Assembly: GCA_014804485.1 (NCBI GenBank)
Contig: JAAUZT010000001.1
Span: 5,472-69,471, forward strand
DNA from: Lachnospiraceae bacterium
GTDB taxonomy: Bacteria > Bacillota > Clostridia > Lachnospirales > Lachnospiraceae
Length of the DNA: 64,000 nucleotides
Direction of reading: 5' to 3'
This document shows, in pieces, positions 9,848-18,653 of this stretch. The translations under genes and the position numbers were made by a program. A model generated the notes under the pieces. It was not told where the DNA came from. It ran no database searches and saw nothing but the letters and a program-made list of their open reading frames with translations. How positions within the stretch are numbered: position 1 is the first letter of the stretch; every line of letters begins with the position of its first letter.

Positions 9848-10768
9848 TTACACTACTGGAAGGTTACCTTCAGTGATAAGCTGTCCACAATTCATTTTAT
9901 CGTCCTGATGAGAGTAAAATAAATATGCCTCAACATGGATATTCTCAAGAATTCTCATCAATTCTGTCATTCGTGAAATTTCAGAAGGGAGAAGGTTATT
10001 CGCGCTTGCCGCTGCTGTGGTGTTGAGCTTTGATATACGCACATAGACTCTGGCCTCTATGCCCTTGATCATATCGGCAAACAAACAAAAATCATCTTTT
10101 GAATCATTTATTCCCTTTATTACAAGGTAATTAATCCGAATTTTCCGTTGTGGAAATGTACTGGTCATGTCAGTTATAATTCTCCCAAAATCAAACGTAT
10201 GCTCTGGTAGTCCCCGGATAAGCTGTCTTATGATTTCAATCTTTGTAGATACATATGTTACCTGCACTGTTTTTACATTGTCCACCAGCTTGAACGCCCC
10301 TATTCTTTTCAGCATTTCTGGTGTCCAGAAGCACGAAGAAAGATTAAACAAAATACTGCTATCAACCTTATAAATCATTTCCATAGCAGCAAGTACATTG
10401 TTCATTGTATATAATAAATCACCAATGCCCAAAAAAGAGACAACAAGGTTGACTGATTCGGAAAACCTCTGCACTTCTCCTTGATAAATATAGTAAAACA
10501 TATCAAAAATTTCTTGTGCTGTCAGCGAACGGATGTTCTCAATCTCCGAAGATGCACAGAAAGCGCATTTCATGGCACAACCGATGCTAGAGGAAAGTTC
10601 AATAACGTGGTCAACATAGTGCGTCATTTCCTGATCAGCAAAGTGAATAAAGTAGCCTAATTCAACATAGCCATCTTCAAACTCAAAAACATATTTGTAT
10701 GTTTTCTCTGCTTTCCAGTTACGTGTCTGGTATTTCCCCTCTGTGTAATATACATTTATAGGCTTCAT
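9848..10768 (-). CDS. Radical SAM protein related to RlmN/Cfr 23S rRNA methyl synthases
   Basis: A 306-residue protein. The radical SAM cluster motif CAMKCAFC places Cys at 64, 68 and 71. Further RlmN/Cfr hallmarks are SFLGIGDLLYTMNN, EISRMTELM, and the C-terminal DDKMNCGQL, matching the RlmN segment that carries the methylated Cys (C355 in E. coli). Two differences stand out. The N-terminal accessory domain of RlmN (about 60 residues) is missing. The position matching the second catalytic Cys, seven residues before the first cluster Cys, is Glu57. Ordinary A2503 methylation therefore seems doubtful. ATG 10768 overlaps the stop of the 2-TM gene in an ATGA, with GAGGAAG upstream. The two genes form one unit; a role in defence or signalling is inference. 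Confidence 0.8.
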   Translation of the reverse strand: MKPINVYYTEGKYQTRNWKAEKTYKYVFEFEDGYVELGYFIHFADQEMTHYVDHVIELSSSIGCAMKCAFCASSEIENIRSLTAQEIFDMFYYIYQGEVQRFSESVNLVVSFLGIGDLLYTMNNVLAAMEMIYKVDSSILFNLSSCFWTPEMLKRIGAFKLVDNVKTVQVTYVSTKIEIIRQLIRGLPEHTFDFGRIITDMTSTFPQRKIRINYLVIKGINDSKDDFCLFADMIKGIEARVYVRISKLNTTAAASANNLLPSEISRMTELMRILENIHVEAYLFYSHQDDKMNCGQLITEGNLPVV

Positions 10769-11583
10769 TTCTTCGCTTCCTCTTCTTGCTGTAAAAAATC
10801 TTGTATCCAAGTATTGTTAATATGCCCTTTTATCATGCAATCAAAATCAACCTGATACCTGCACGCAAAAGTACACTTTGGAGCAAGTACCAACATAATA
10901 TTTTCAGCATTCGATGTGTTATTGAAATATTGCGCAACAACCACCTGACTATCTATAGCTGTGTATAAGTATGGCAGGCTATCAACCTCATATATACTAA
11001 AAACCTTGTTAATTTTTTCCAAGTCATTTCCACAGGTTTTAACCAGATGTGGGAATATTTTTTCGTACAGGAAAGTTTGTAAAGCCATCTTTTTTTGCAT
11101 ATTACTTGGATTACTGTAAATCACAAAAATAATTTGTGTCTTTCGAGATATCAGCTCTAGTAATGTTTCTCTAAAAATCTCATCAATTTTAGGTTCAAGC
11201 CATCGGTGTAAAGTTTTGCCTGATATGATAAATTTCGATGTACCTGTCATTAAAGCATCATTTAGAAGTGTGGCCCAGAAGTCATAAGAATATTCTTTAC
11301 GGTGCTCTATTTTTATGATCCCGAATCTGTTTTTCAAGCTGTTAGAGTCGGTATCAATATGCTCACTTATAACTGAAATTTTTCTGTCTATTTCTCTAAT
11401 TTCATTCTTAATTTCATCGCTTGAACTATCGACTAACATTGTAAAAACAAAAAACAAAAAGGACGCGATTATAGAGGTAATTACACCATTAATAATTGTA
11501 GGAATGTCTGGTTTAGCAAAACAAGCAAAAACAATAAATGCAACAATTAGGAAAACTAAAAAAATAAGATTTCTTTTTTTCAT
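10765..11583 (-). CDS. Two-TM protein with soluble PLD-like domain, partner of the radical SAM gene
   Basis: A 272-residue protein. Two hydrophobic helices lie at the N-terminus (LIFLVFLIVAFIVFACFA and INGVITSIIASFLFFVFTML, residues 4-50). A short coiled-coil-like stretch follows (IKNEIREIDRKISVISEHI). The soluble domain of about 180 residues has the strand pattern TSKFIISGKTL...TQIIFVIYSNP...QVVVAQYF, which resembles phospholipase-D-like folds, but I see no HxK catalytic motif. The start is at 11583 with GGTGAT upstream. The stop overlaps the radical SAM start by four bases, so production is coupled. Bacterial defence operons often use 2-TM proteins as membrane effectors or sensors; applying that here is inference. 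The family is not recognised with certainty. Confidence 0.6.
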   Translation of the reverse strand: MKKRNLIFLVFLIVAFIVFACFAKPDIPTIINGVITSIIASFLFFVFTMLVDSSSDEIKNEIREIDRKISVISEHIDTDSNSLKNRFGIIKIEHRKEYSYDFWATLLNDALMTGTSKFIISGKTLHRWLEPKIDEIFRETLLELISRKTQIIFVIYSNPSNMQKKMALQTFLYEKIFPHLVKTCGNDLEKINKVFSIYEVDSLPYLYTAIDSQVVVAQYFNNTSNAENIMLVLAPKCTFACRYQVDFDCMIKGHINNTWIQDFLQQEEEAKK

Positions 11584-11624
11584 ATCATCACCGACTTATT
11601 ATTTCATTTTATATCTCTATTAAT

Positions 11625-11890
11625 ATAGCAGATAAATCCCCCATTTTCAACTATTGTTGACATTGGTTTGTATCAAGCCTGCAAAAGTAGGGCCCCGAGT
11701 GTTCTTTCCTGATTAAATTGCCTGATATATTTTCTGTGAAACGTGCTTCTCCTCTTTGTTCTTTTTCATTTCCTTTCTGGTATTCTCTAGTCCTTCCATC
11801 CTTTAATCAAAGGTGCGTGTAGGTATTCAGCATGACACCGATATTGCTATACCTCATCAGGTATTGTTGCTTTTTGTGGGCTTTCATTTT
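11625..11890 (-). pseudogene. Integrase 3'-end relic (copy B)
   Basis: The relic begins with GCAGATAAATCCCCCATT, which matches the core GCATAAATCCGCCCATT at 20750. It continues through a decayed terminator and about 180 bases of integrase C-terminal sequence (TTTTCTGTGAAACGTGCTTC, CTCCTCTTTGTTC, GACACCGATATTGC, matching 20837-20965). Several indels destroy the frame. The left edge abuts the 2-TM gene cargo at the same point where DUF4238 ends in copy A. Confidence 0.65.
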
Positions 11891-12032
11891 TCCTTGCCAT
11901 AATAAAACCTCCAAACTGAGTGATTTATCTTACATCAATTTGAAGGTTTACACAAACTTTGGGATACTCCTACGGTCACAGCTTTTCTCATTATCCTGAA
12001 CATTCGCTGGTTATTCGTTGTCCTTTTTCTCC

Positions 12033-12197
12033 ATGGCCTACGAATATGAGGGCGATAAAATCAAGGCAATCTGTTCCACCTTTGTGATCGTTACGGCGAT
12101 CTGCCTGCTGGCAATGCTACTCTATTACATCTCCCTGCTGGTACAGGCAAAAATAAGGCATTCTGACCCTCATAGGAACTCAATACACTTAATCTGA
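12033..12197 (+). pseudogene. Possible gene fragment with one TM helix
   Basis: A 54-codon plus-strand frame, MAYEYEGDKIKAICS followed by a strong hydrophobic helix (FVIVTAICLLAMLLYYISLL) and a basic tail. There is no good ribosome binding site. Similar hydrophobic coding-like sequence lies just upstream in another frame (LIILNIRWLFVVLFL). It is probably the remains of a membrane gene lost between two accreted elements. The family is not identified. Confidence 0.3.
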
Positions 12198-12231
12198 AAT
12201 ATAGCTATTCTGAACTATCTTAAAAGTGTAA

Positions 12232-12263
12232 AGGCGCCTATTGCTATCTTCCAATAGGCGCCT
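12232..12263 (+). terminator. Hairpin with 12-bp perfect stem
   Basis: AGGCGCCTATTG (12232-12243) pairs with CAATAGGCGCCT (12252-12263) across an 8-base loop. CAGTTTTTG follows on the plus strand, so it would work as a rho-independent terminator for plus-strand transcription; the minus-strand side has no T-run. Confidence 0.6.
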
Positions 12264-12396
12264 CAGTTTTTGATTCCTTTCCTTATACTTCCTGTCCATG
12301 TAGACATTGGGGAGTTGCTTATACAAAAATCCTAAAATTTCTTCCACTCCATGTAGCCCTTCAAATCGTCCATGCAACGGCATTTTGCATATCTAC

Positions 12397-12780
12397 TCAA
12401 TTATAAATCAATTCACTTCTTATGATTTCCTCCGCCCGATTGCGGATATTATTCATCCAGCCTACCCATTCAAGCTGATTTTGGGCTTTCAGTTCCTCGG
12501 TCACGCCTTCAGCAGCTTTCATCTGCTCTATGATAAGGTCAAGTCGTTCCTCTGCCTGATCGTTCAAATCAGCGAGATATGTCCACAATTCCCCGCTCAG
12601 GACAAGGTAGCTGTACCGTGCCAAATGTTGCTCTTTGAGATAGTCCCGGTGCATCCGCCCATAACGTCCAATGGGTCGTTTTTCCTCCGACAGCTTCAAG
12701 TCGGGGATATAGTAATCACCTTCCAACGTATAATGCAACCCGTTGCTTTCATCATAAATATGCTTTTTCAATTTACCCAT
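12397..12780 (-). CDS. tnpV: TnpV-type transposon protein, copy 1
   Basis: A 127-residue protein. It matches the TnpV family of Tn4451-like mobilisable elements: LEGDYYIPDLKL, IGRYGRMHRDYLKE, WTYLADLNDQAEERLD, QNQLEWVGWMNNIRNRAEEI. Its role in transposition has not been defined. The start at ATG 12780 follows GAGGAG; the open frame to 12816 lacks a site. A second copy at 20023-20406 has close to 90 percent of its residues identical, and both lie at the same place relative to a junction module. This suggests that two related elements were inserted in tandem. The small intact gene is all that is left of the element on this side. Confidence 0.85.
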   Translation of the reverse strand: MGKLKKHIYDESNGLHYTLEGDYYIPDLKLSEEKRPIGRYGRMHRDYLKEQHLARYSYLVLSGELWTYLADLNDQAEERLDLIIEQMKAAEGVTEELKAQNQLEWVGWMNNIRNRAEEIIRSELIYN

Positions 12781-12815
12781 TTTTTTGATCTCCTCATTCT
12801 GATTTTGTAGTAGCA

Positions 12816-13080
12816 AGTCTGACTCTCCAGAAATATTGGTAAATCATTGGTAAAATTGAGTAAAAAACACAGAAAACACTTGATTTATAAGCATTTATCG
12901 TGACCATCAAATCCTGCCGTGGCAGACGAAAAGTATCTTAATCATGTTAATTTTTCCTCCTGAAATGCTTTGATCCAGCGTCAAAAGTAGTAAAACATAG
13001 TAAGAATTGGGGATTTTTACTACTCCGATATTTTAACATAAGTCCGTGTATTATGGTATAGTAAAAAGGCAACCATCCTA
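12816..13080. repeat. Junction module copy B/C (att-type region)
   Basis: Nearly identical to 20443-20780 over most of its length but about 80 bases shorter, lacking the leader inverted repeat. From left: tandem repeats TTGGTAAATC/TTGGTAAAAT (12836-12857), the arm ACACTTGATTTATAAGCATT, the phosphatase 5' relic (12907-12945), its AGGAGG site, the GTAGTAAAACATAGTAAG...TTTTTACTACTCC block, and a core ACATAAGTCCGTGTATTATGGTATAG ending near 13070. There is no integrase to the right; cargo follows directly. From 13081 to 13217 I see nothing else. Confidence 0.75.
12907..12945 (-). pseudogene. Relic of the 5' end of a low-molecular-weight protein-tyrosine-phosphatase gene
   Basis: Twelve codons, MIKILFVCHGRI, then a stop, preceded by an AGGAGG site. 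This is the start of an LMW-PTP (consensus ILFVCHGNICRS, the phosphate-binding loop), cut within the loop. The same relic occurs at 20525-20578 and, diverged, at 27996 and near 1100. It probably marks where elements recombined into the phosphatase gene. Confidence 0.55.
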
Positions 13081-13217
13081 GTTTCATCTATAAAGTCAAT
13101 GTAGAGTTTTTCACAAAATACTATCTTTCCAAGATTCGTTATTTGACACTTACGTATTATAAAAAACGGGTCCTAGACTATCACATTCATGAGCCCTTTC
13201 TAGTTAGGTTCTATTGA

Positions 13218-16200
13218 TTAGTTGAAAAATTTATCAATTAATGCCTTAATGGCAGCTGAATCGATTCCACCACTTAATGAATCTTCCGAAACTATCAGAT
13301 TTTCACCTTCGATAATATCATGTTTTTCATAAATAGCTTTCTTCTCTTGCCAATGTTTATTATATCCAGCATCGCCAAGCATTCCACAATGCTCCCAATA
13401 AAAGCGCATTCCACTTTCTGCATCATCAATAGTAAAATCTGGTATACGAATTCCATCCTCTCCAAGATTTAATTCTTTCTCGTATTCGTATTCAATACCA
13501 GCCTCATAGAGCATATTTGCAATGATAACCTCAGATTTTGACCGAACCAACTCGCCTTTCAAGGTTTTATGAATTAATGCCTGTTCATAATACTTCTTTT
13601 TGTACTCGACAATATCCGGTTGTTCAAACAAACACGTGAACCTGCGAGCAACCTCTGAACATGCTACAGATGAATAATCTCTCAGCTTATACGCACCTTC
13701 ATTATAAAGAATAACAAGCTTGTCCTTCTGCCGTGTAATTGCGGTATATAACAGCTCTTTTGAAAGCATTCTGCCTGGCTCTCCAAGCACAAGGATTGCC
13801 TTTCCAAATTCACTCCCCTGTGCCTTATGCACCGTAAGTGCATATGCTAATTCCAGATCAGAATTACCTTCGTCCGATACTGTAGATGACCAATTATAGT
13901 TCATATTTGGCTGCGAAGAAAAAACAATTTGATGTGTATTCTCTCTAGCCTTAGGTTTTTCCCAAATACGTTCTACAATTCCGACCTCCCCATTAGCAAC
14001 ATAGCCATCTTCCTTTCCTCGCTTCACGGCATTGTAACCATCTTTACGCTGATTACGGACATTAATAACTTTATCCCCATATACAATACCATCAGTTCCC
14101 AAAAGATTTCTTGTACCGCGTATCTGACAATTAGCCAGCTTCATAGATTCTTTTGAACGATATTTCTCATGTATATATCTATTAATGGTAGCGGTTCCTA
14201 TAGCTGTATCATTACGATAAGCAGACAGAATCTGCCATCCCTCAATCTTCTTTATTCGATCTTCGGATCCAGCAAAATTCATCCATCCGCTGTTGATATG
14301 ACCACCAAGAGATATATCAAAACCTTCTATATCGTCTATATCCTGCATTTCTGTCTCTTCATAGATAGTTTCAAATATGCGTTCTTCCAACTCTTCCGGA
14401 GTACTCCATGCTTTAAAAGAAACATGCTTTCCTAAAAACCCTCTCTGTAACTCGATAAAAATATTGTCATCTAAGTGTTCTGCATCACCTGTATACCATT
14501 TAGATAATTCAGTATCACCGCGTGGATTACCATCATCTGACAGTTGTCTCATCGTAACTGTTAATTGTCCAAAACCGAGACCAACTTTCGGGAACTCATT
14601 GATTCCTTGATTCAGCATTCTAACCAAATCAACAAATGGTCTTCCTGCACCAATAGGTGGCAACTGATTCGGATCTCCCACGAAAATAATACGCTGCGCA
14701 CTCTTCCTCAATGCCTGAAGTAATGATCCAAACATTTCCTCGGTGAGCATAGATGACTCATCAATAATAACAGTGAAAGGCACATTTTTTGCTTCTACAT
14801 TTGACAAACGGTAATCCATCAGCCGCCCATCAAATCTTCTGCTTTCACTTAAAAACTGTGCTACCGTCTTTGCTGTACTTGCCACGCCCTGCTGCTTCAT
14901 TGCCTGGCTCATTCGTACTCTTGCTTTCCCCGTGGGCGCCAGTAATAAGACCCCACCATCTCTTATGTGCGGAGACTTACATAATAATGCGAGTAATGTT
15001 GTCTTTCCTGTACCAGCTCCACCAATCAATACAGACAGTCTTGATTCTGCCAATTCCTTTAAAATTGCCGCCTTCTCTGTTCGAGCTCTTTCCTCAAATT
15101 CAGTTGCCTTCTGACCGCCGAATGCCTGATCAACGATTAGTCTCCAATTCTCTTTAATCTCATGACGTTTTCCTTTTAGTCTCTTATTTACAGAATCCCT
15201 GATAATCTTGTCAAATTCAAAAATTCTATTCAACTGATAAGCCTTCTCTCCATTTTTGCATTCTATAGAGACAAGTTCTTCCTTCAAAAAATCAGCTATT
15301 CCGTTGATAATATCTCCGGTCGAATGGCATTTTGGATCAATCGGCAAATCATTGATTTCTTCTATAAGATTTGCAATCGGATACACTGTATGCCCATTAA
15401 GTGCATGTTCTTCCAACAAACAAATTATGTAGGCTCTGATTCTCCGCTTATCATTTTCAGAATCCACTGCGGAAGGACTTGGTATAGGATTGGACATTCT
15501 GATTTCTTCTGGTGGAAATACAGCCATATCAACTTTTTTTACCGGAACAGAACACTCAAATGAACACCTTCTGGTCTGCTCATATACTATATACGGATTT
15601 TCAATAATCTCTTTATCTGTACAATTTATGCCGTAATTTTTTCTTTTTTCAGGATTATAAATTATATCCGCCTGTTCTTCTGTTAGTGACATCCGCGCCA
15701 ATAGCCAGAATAATTGTCTCCTCTCAGCAGTAAGCATTTTGAATGTATTTTTCTCTGTGCTTCTTATATTCTTAAGTGTAATCTCAGAGAAGTACTTTTC
15801 AGGCGTATCAATAGCATCGCTTAACACCTTTTCATAATCTGCCTGATCTCTGATTTTATCCTTTATTTCTCTGGACATGATAGTTCCACAGCTAAATCCA
15901 ATTGCTGAAAGCATAGATCCTATTCCTGGGAAAGAACCTCTGTCACGCCACACTTCTTTCAGACGATTTTTTGTCCATGTAATGCATTCGTTCCAATTAC
16001 CTGGAATACATTCCTTTATGATTTCTAAAGCCTTAATTGTCTGTAAAAGTACACTAATGACTGCATCATAAGAAAGCTGTTCAGTCGCATACGAAAACTC
16101 TTCAAAATAATCATCCTCTGCAAATACAGTGATGTTTCTCATGTCAAATTCAGGATTTTCCTCTGCATACTTCATCATTTCTCTATAAGGCATGAGAAAT

Positions 16201-16910
16201 CCATTTTTTCTATCATCTCTAATTGAATGACCAACCATAGTTTCCCAAAGGATTGATCTTAATTTCCCTTCGTCTGTATGATTATGTTCAGGCGGTTCAG
16301 TGATAGAAGTAACAAATCCTATTCCCATTACAACTCGTTTTGAATCGTCAATAAAAGGAACCTGTTTTGTATATGGTATTACCAGTGATTCATTTACCTT
16401 CACATCTTGATAGAATACGCGAAATATTTCTCTTTGATTTGTCGCATCCTGAACCCAGTTAGTCTTGAATGATAAATCTGGCTCCCTTTCTTCCTTATAG
16501 TCTATTCCGTATTTAGCCGCTACATCAAATATTGTTTTATCAACACCTGCAACATTTCTATGCAACATAGTCCATGAGAATGGTCGTGCTGGTAAAGAGA
16601 ATGGTGGATAATATAAATCTGTTTCTAAGAAATGACCATGAGAGCCACTGTTTCCCTTTTTATATGGATGTACCGTCGTTTTTTTGTATGTTTCAGATGA
16701 CATAAAGCAGCCACCTTCTGAAAGACAAGGTATCTCTGACTCATGTCCAAGAATAGGGCAGCCACGTAATGATTCTTCTAATTCATCATCACGATTATCT
16801 GCGATATTGCTTAATCTTAAACATGCATTATTAAAGCATGGTTTGTTACAAACATTTCCCGAATATCCATTATCTTTCCATGGTACTCTTACTGAAATAT
16901 GCTGTGCCAT
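13218..16910 (-). CDS. Large SF1 (RecD/Pif1-like) helicase with N-terminal Cys-rich region and C-terminal PD-(D/E)XK nuclease
   Basis: A 1230-residue multidomain protein. The N-terminus begins HISVRVPWKDNGYSG, followed by a Cys cluster (CNKPC, then NNAC, with more Cys up to about residue 70) that may bind zinc or an Fe-S cluster. The helicase core has Walker A GGAGTGKTT near residue 630, Walker B IIDESSM near 715, motif III GDPNQLPP, and the UvrD-type C-terminal motif ALTVHKAQGSEF. The C-terminal nuclease has RSKSEVIIANMLYEAGI, IPDFTIDD and RFYWEHCGML (about residues 1120-1180). GGGAGG fixes ATG 16910. The upstream HEPN gene ends 21 bases earlier, so the two are cotranscribed. Nucleic-acid unwinding and cutting in phage defence is a reasonable inference; no named system is assigned. 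Confidence 0.85.
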   Translation of the reverse strand: MAQHISVRVPWKDNGYSGNVCNKPCFNNACLRLSNIADNRDDELEESLRGCPILGHESEIPCLSEGGCFMSSETYKKTTVHPYKKGNSGSHGHFLETDLYYPPFSLPARPFSWTMLHRNVAGVDKTIFDVAAKYGIDYKEEREPDLSFKTNWVQDATNQREIFRVFYQDVKVNESLVIPYTKQVPFIDDSKRVVMGIGFVTSITEPPEHNHTDEGKLRSILWETMVGHSIRDDRKNGFLMPYREMMKYAEENPEFDMRNITVFAEDDYFEEFSYATEQLSYDAVISVLLQTIKALEIIKECIPGNWNECITWTKNRLKEVWRDRGSFPGIGSMLSAIGFSCGTIMSREIKDKIRDQADYEKVLSDAIDTPEKYFSEITLKNIRSTEKNTFKMLTAERRQLFWLLARMSLTEEQADIIYNPEKRKNYGINCTDKEIIENPYIVYEQTRRCSFECSVPVKKVDMAVFPPEEIRMSNPIPSPSAVDSENDKRRIRAYIICLLEEHALNGHTVYPIANLIEEINDLPIDPKCHSTGDIINGIADFLKEELVSIECKNGEKAYQLNRIFEFDKIIRDSVNKRLKGKRHEIKENWRLIVDQAFGGQKATEFEERARTEKAAILKELAESRLSVLIGGAGTGKTTLLALLCKSPHIRDGGVLLLAPTGKARVRMSQAMKQQGVASTAKTVAQFLSESRRFDGRLMDYRLSNVEAKNVPFTVIIDESSMLTEEMFGSLLQALRKSAQRIIFVGDPNQLPPIGAGRPFVDLVRMLNQGINEFPKVGLGFGQLTVTMRQLSDDGNPRGDTELSKWYTGDAEHLDDNIFIELQRGFLGKHVSFKAWSTPEELEERIFETIYEETEMQDIDDIEGFDISLGGHINSGWMNFAGSEDRIKKIEGWQILSAYRNDTAIGTATINRYIHEKYRSKESMKLANCQIRGTRNLLGTDGIVYGDKVINVRNQRKDGYNAVKRGKEDGYVANGEVGIVERIWEKPKARENTHQIVFSSQPNMNYNWSSTVSDEGNSDLELAYALTVHKAQGSEFGKAILVLGEPGRMLSKELLYTAITRQKDKLVILYNEGAYKLRDYSSVACSEVARRFTCLFEQPDIVEYKKKYYEQALIHKTLKGELVRSKSEVIIANMLYEAGIEYEYEKELNLGEDGIRIPDFTIDDAESGMRFYWEHCGMLGDAGYNKHWQEKKAIYEKHDIIEGENLIVSEDSLSGGIDSAAIKALIDKFFN

Positions 16911-16931
16911 AACCAACACCTCCCTTTTTTT

Positions 16932-18353
16932 TCACTCTTTTATCAATAAATTCTTATGGAATAATTCATTAAGTACCCTTCTAATTTTTATATTTTCAAG
17001 TCCATAATATTTTAATTGCATAGCATATAACACCATCTCGAGATATATCAAATCCAGCAAAGACAATCCAACAAAATCTTTATCTAAATTACCATGTGCA
17101 TAATTATTCCGTTGTTGTGATAATCGCTCACCCATTTGAGAATAGTTCAATTCTTCACCATTTAGGCCATATAGGTATTTACCAAACACATCGATTATCT
17201 CTGTAAGATTACGGCCAACAAAAGTAATCTTTCCACTTAAAGGACTGGAACCTATACTTTTCTGCAAATATTTGTATATACCCTTTATTTCTCCAGTACT
17301 ATTATCAATCAACCCTTGTAATACTTGTTTTGCATCTTCCTCAACATTAAGTGTCCTTTCTTTCTTTTTTACCCCTTCCGGAAAAATACGTCGAAACTCC
17401 CATTCAAAGGCCGCTGTAATCATTACAAATCTCGCAGCATCTATGTGTCGTCCGGCTTCATACGTGTCAGGCAAATGACGCATATAGATCGTATCCGAAG
17501 CAATATCTGATAATATCTTACCTTCCAATCCAGCAATATAATGTTGACTAATATAACGTCCTTCTTTTATAGTCTTTTCCTCACATTGTTGATTGCTATC
17601 TAAAATCTGCATTTTTGCACATATATGATATTTACCGTCTTCCATTAGTTCGCTAAGTTCAACCGCATCAATAACAACGTTCTTTCTGTAGCATAAGTAA
17701 CTAATAAACATCTTCGCTATGCTATACAGCCGAAAAAGAAAATCATAATCATCAGTAGATTCGAACTCAAATATCATAATAGAAGTCAGTTTCAATGGGG
17801 TATCTTGTACACCCATACTTACTTGCCTTCCAATACTAAAATGAACATATACATTCTTATCATCTACAATAAAGGCGCTTTTTTCCGTTGTTGTTTTCTC
17901 ATAATCAGCAGTTTCGATTGAAATTATTCCTTTTTTTGATTCTTCTTCGTCATATACTAATGAGAATGCTTTTCCCACGGAATAAATTGCATTAATCTCT
18001 GGTCCTGCAAAAGCAATCTTACTAATCATGCTTTTTTCAGTACTAAACAATATTACTGCCGCCACTTCGATAATCAATACAGAGTTTTGGCTACCAATAG
18101 CTGAGCCCTGCCTTGTTATAAATATTACTTTTTGAGCAGTTTCATTAATAGTCCCTTCAAGATAAGAACTATCTATAGTTAATGGATCGCCCATTGTGAA
18201 AACACCTGGAGCTAATTCCTTCCTTTTCCAATTCCATATCTCGGTTTTCTTATCTGAAGGTGGAATCAATCTAAGTTCTTGTCTATTATAAACAAAATCA
18301 AAACATATATCTTTATAATTCAATTTACCAGAATACATATTTAAATCTTCCAA
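16932..18353 (-). CDS. HEPN-domain protein resembling ApeA, partner of the helicase-nuclease
   Basis: A 473-residue protein. The N-terminal two thirds look beta-rich (for example LELRL-type strands, FVYNRQELRLIP, SIMIFEFESTDDYDF). The C-terminal helical domain carries RNNYAHG, the R-x4-H motif of HEPN ribonucleases (Arg415, His420), preceded by helices such as RFVMITAAFEWEFRRIF. This two-part layout is like the anti-phage protein ApeA. HEPN domains typically cut RNA and cause growth arrest. Translation probably begins at TTG 18353 (AAGGTGAT seven bases upstream); ATG 18338 is the alternative. It is the first gene of the two-gene unit. HEPN assignment is firm; the ApeA resemblance is by pattern only. 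Confidence 0.75.
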   Translation of the reverse strand: MEDLNMYSGKLNYKDICFDFVYNRQELRLIPPSDKKTEIWNWKRKELAPGVFTMGDPLTIDSSYLEGTINETAQKVIFITRQGSAIGSQNSVLIIEVAAVILFSTEKSMISKIAFAGPEINAIYSVGKAFSLVYDEEESKKGIISIETADYEKTTTEKSAFIVDDKNVYVHFSIGRQVSMGVQDTPLKLTSIMIFEFESTDDYDFLFRLYSIAKMFISYLCYRKNVVIDAVELSELMEDGKYHICAKMQILDSNQQCEEKTIKEGRYISQHYIAGLEGKILSDIASDTIYMRHLPDTYEAGRHIDAARFVMITAAFEWEFRRIFPEGVKKKERTLNVEEDAKQVLQGLIDNSTGEIKGIYKYLQKSIGSSPLSGKITFVGRNLTEIIDVFGKYLYGLNGEELNYSQMGERLSQQRNNYAHGNLDKDFVGLSLLDLIYLEMVLYAMQLKYYGLENIKIRRVLNELFHKNLLIKE

Positions 18354-18486
18354 TCTATCACCTTCTTTATAAATGTTGATTTAACACCAACTTCTGTTCA
18401 GATCCATTTATGTATATCAGTCTTCGCCTATCAAATACCGAATTTATATAATGTATTATACTATGATAATTCAGACATACAATAAG

Positions 18487-18653
18487 CTAATTATTTGCAT
18501 CATTATTAAGACTTGATACCAAACAATCAATATGATGAGCCTCTGATATATGCGAACCGAATTCCTCACAAATTAAATTGTCACATATGAAAGTCAGGCA
18601 TAGAATTCCCTGCACCGTTTTGATGGTGTTTGAGCCTTTCCAAAACCTGACAG
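18487..18653 (-). pseudogene. Possible HNH-nuclease gene relic
   Basis: An open minus-strand frame without a start codon, ending at 18487. It includes ICDNLICEEFGSHISEAHHI and SSLNNDANN, then a stop. The EAHHI..L..S..ND..N layout matches the HNH core of McrA-like nucleases, which would continue with a CPNCH-type motif. It would be a decayed fragment between the methyltransferase and HEPN genes. The remainder of 18354-18486 shows only A/T-rich promoter-like sequence. Confidence 0.35.

Noticed and set aside
9848..10768. Prokaryotic viperin (antiviral radical SAM) as identity for this gene
   Set aside because: The cluster motif context (IGCAMKCAFCAS) and the C-terminal CGQL match RlmN/Cfr, not the viperin-type sequence around the cysteines.
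12189..12383. A 64-codon minus-strand open frame (MPLHGRFEGLHGVEEILG..)
   Set aside because: It spans the perfect 12-bp hairpin at 12232-12263, which explains its repeated RRL pattern, and no convincing start site is present.
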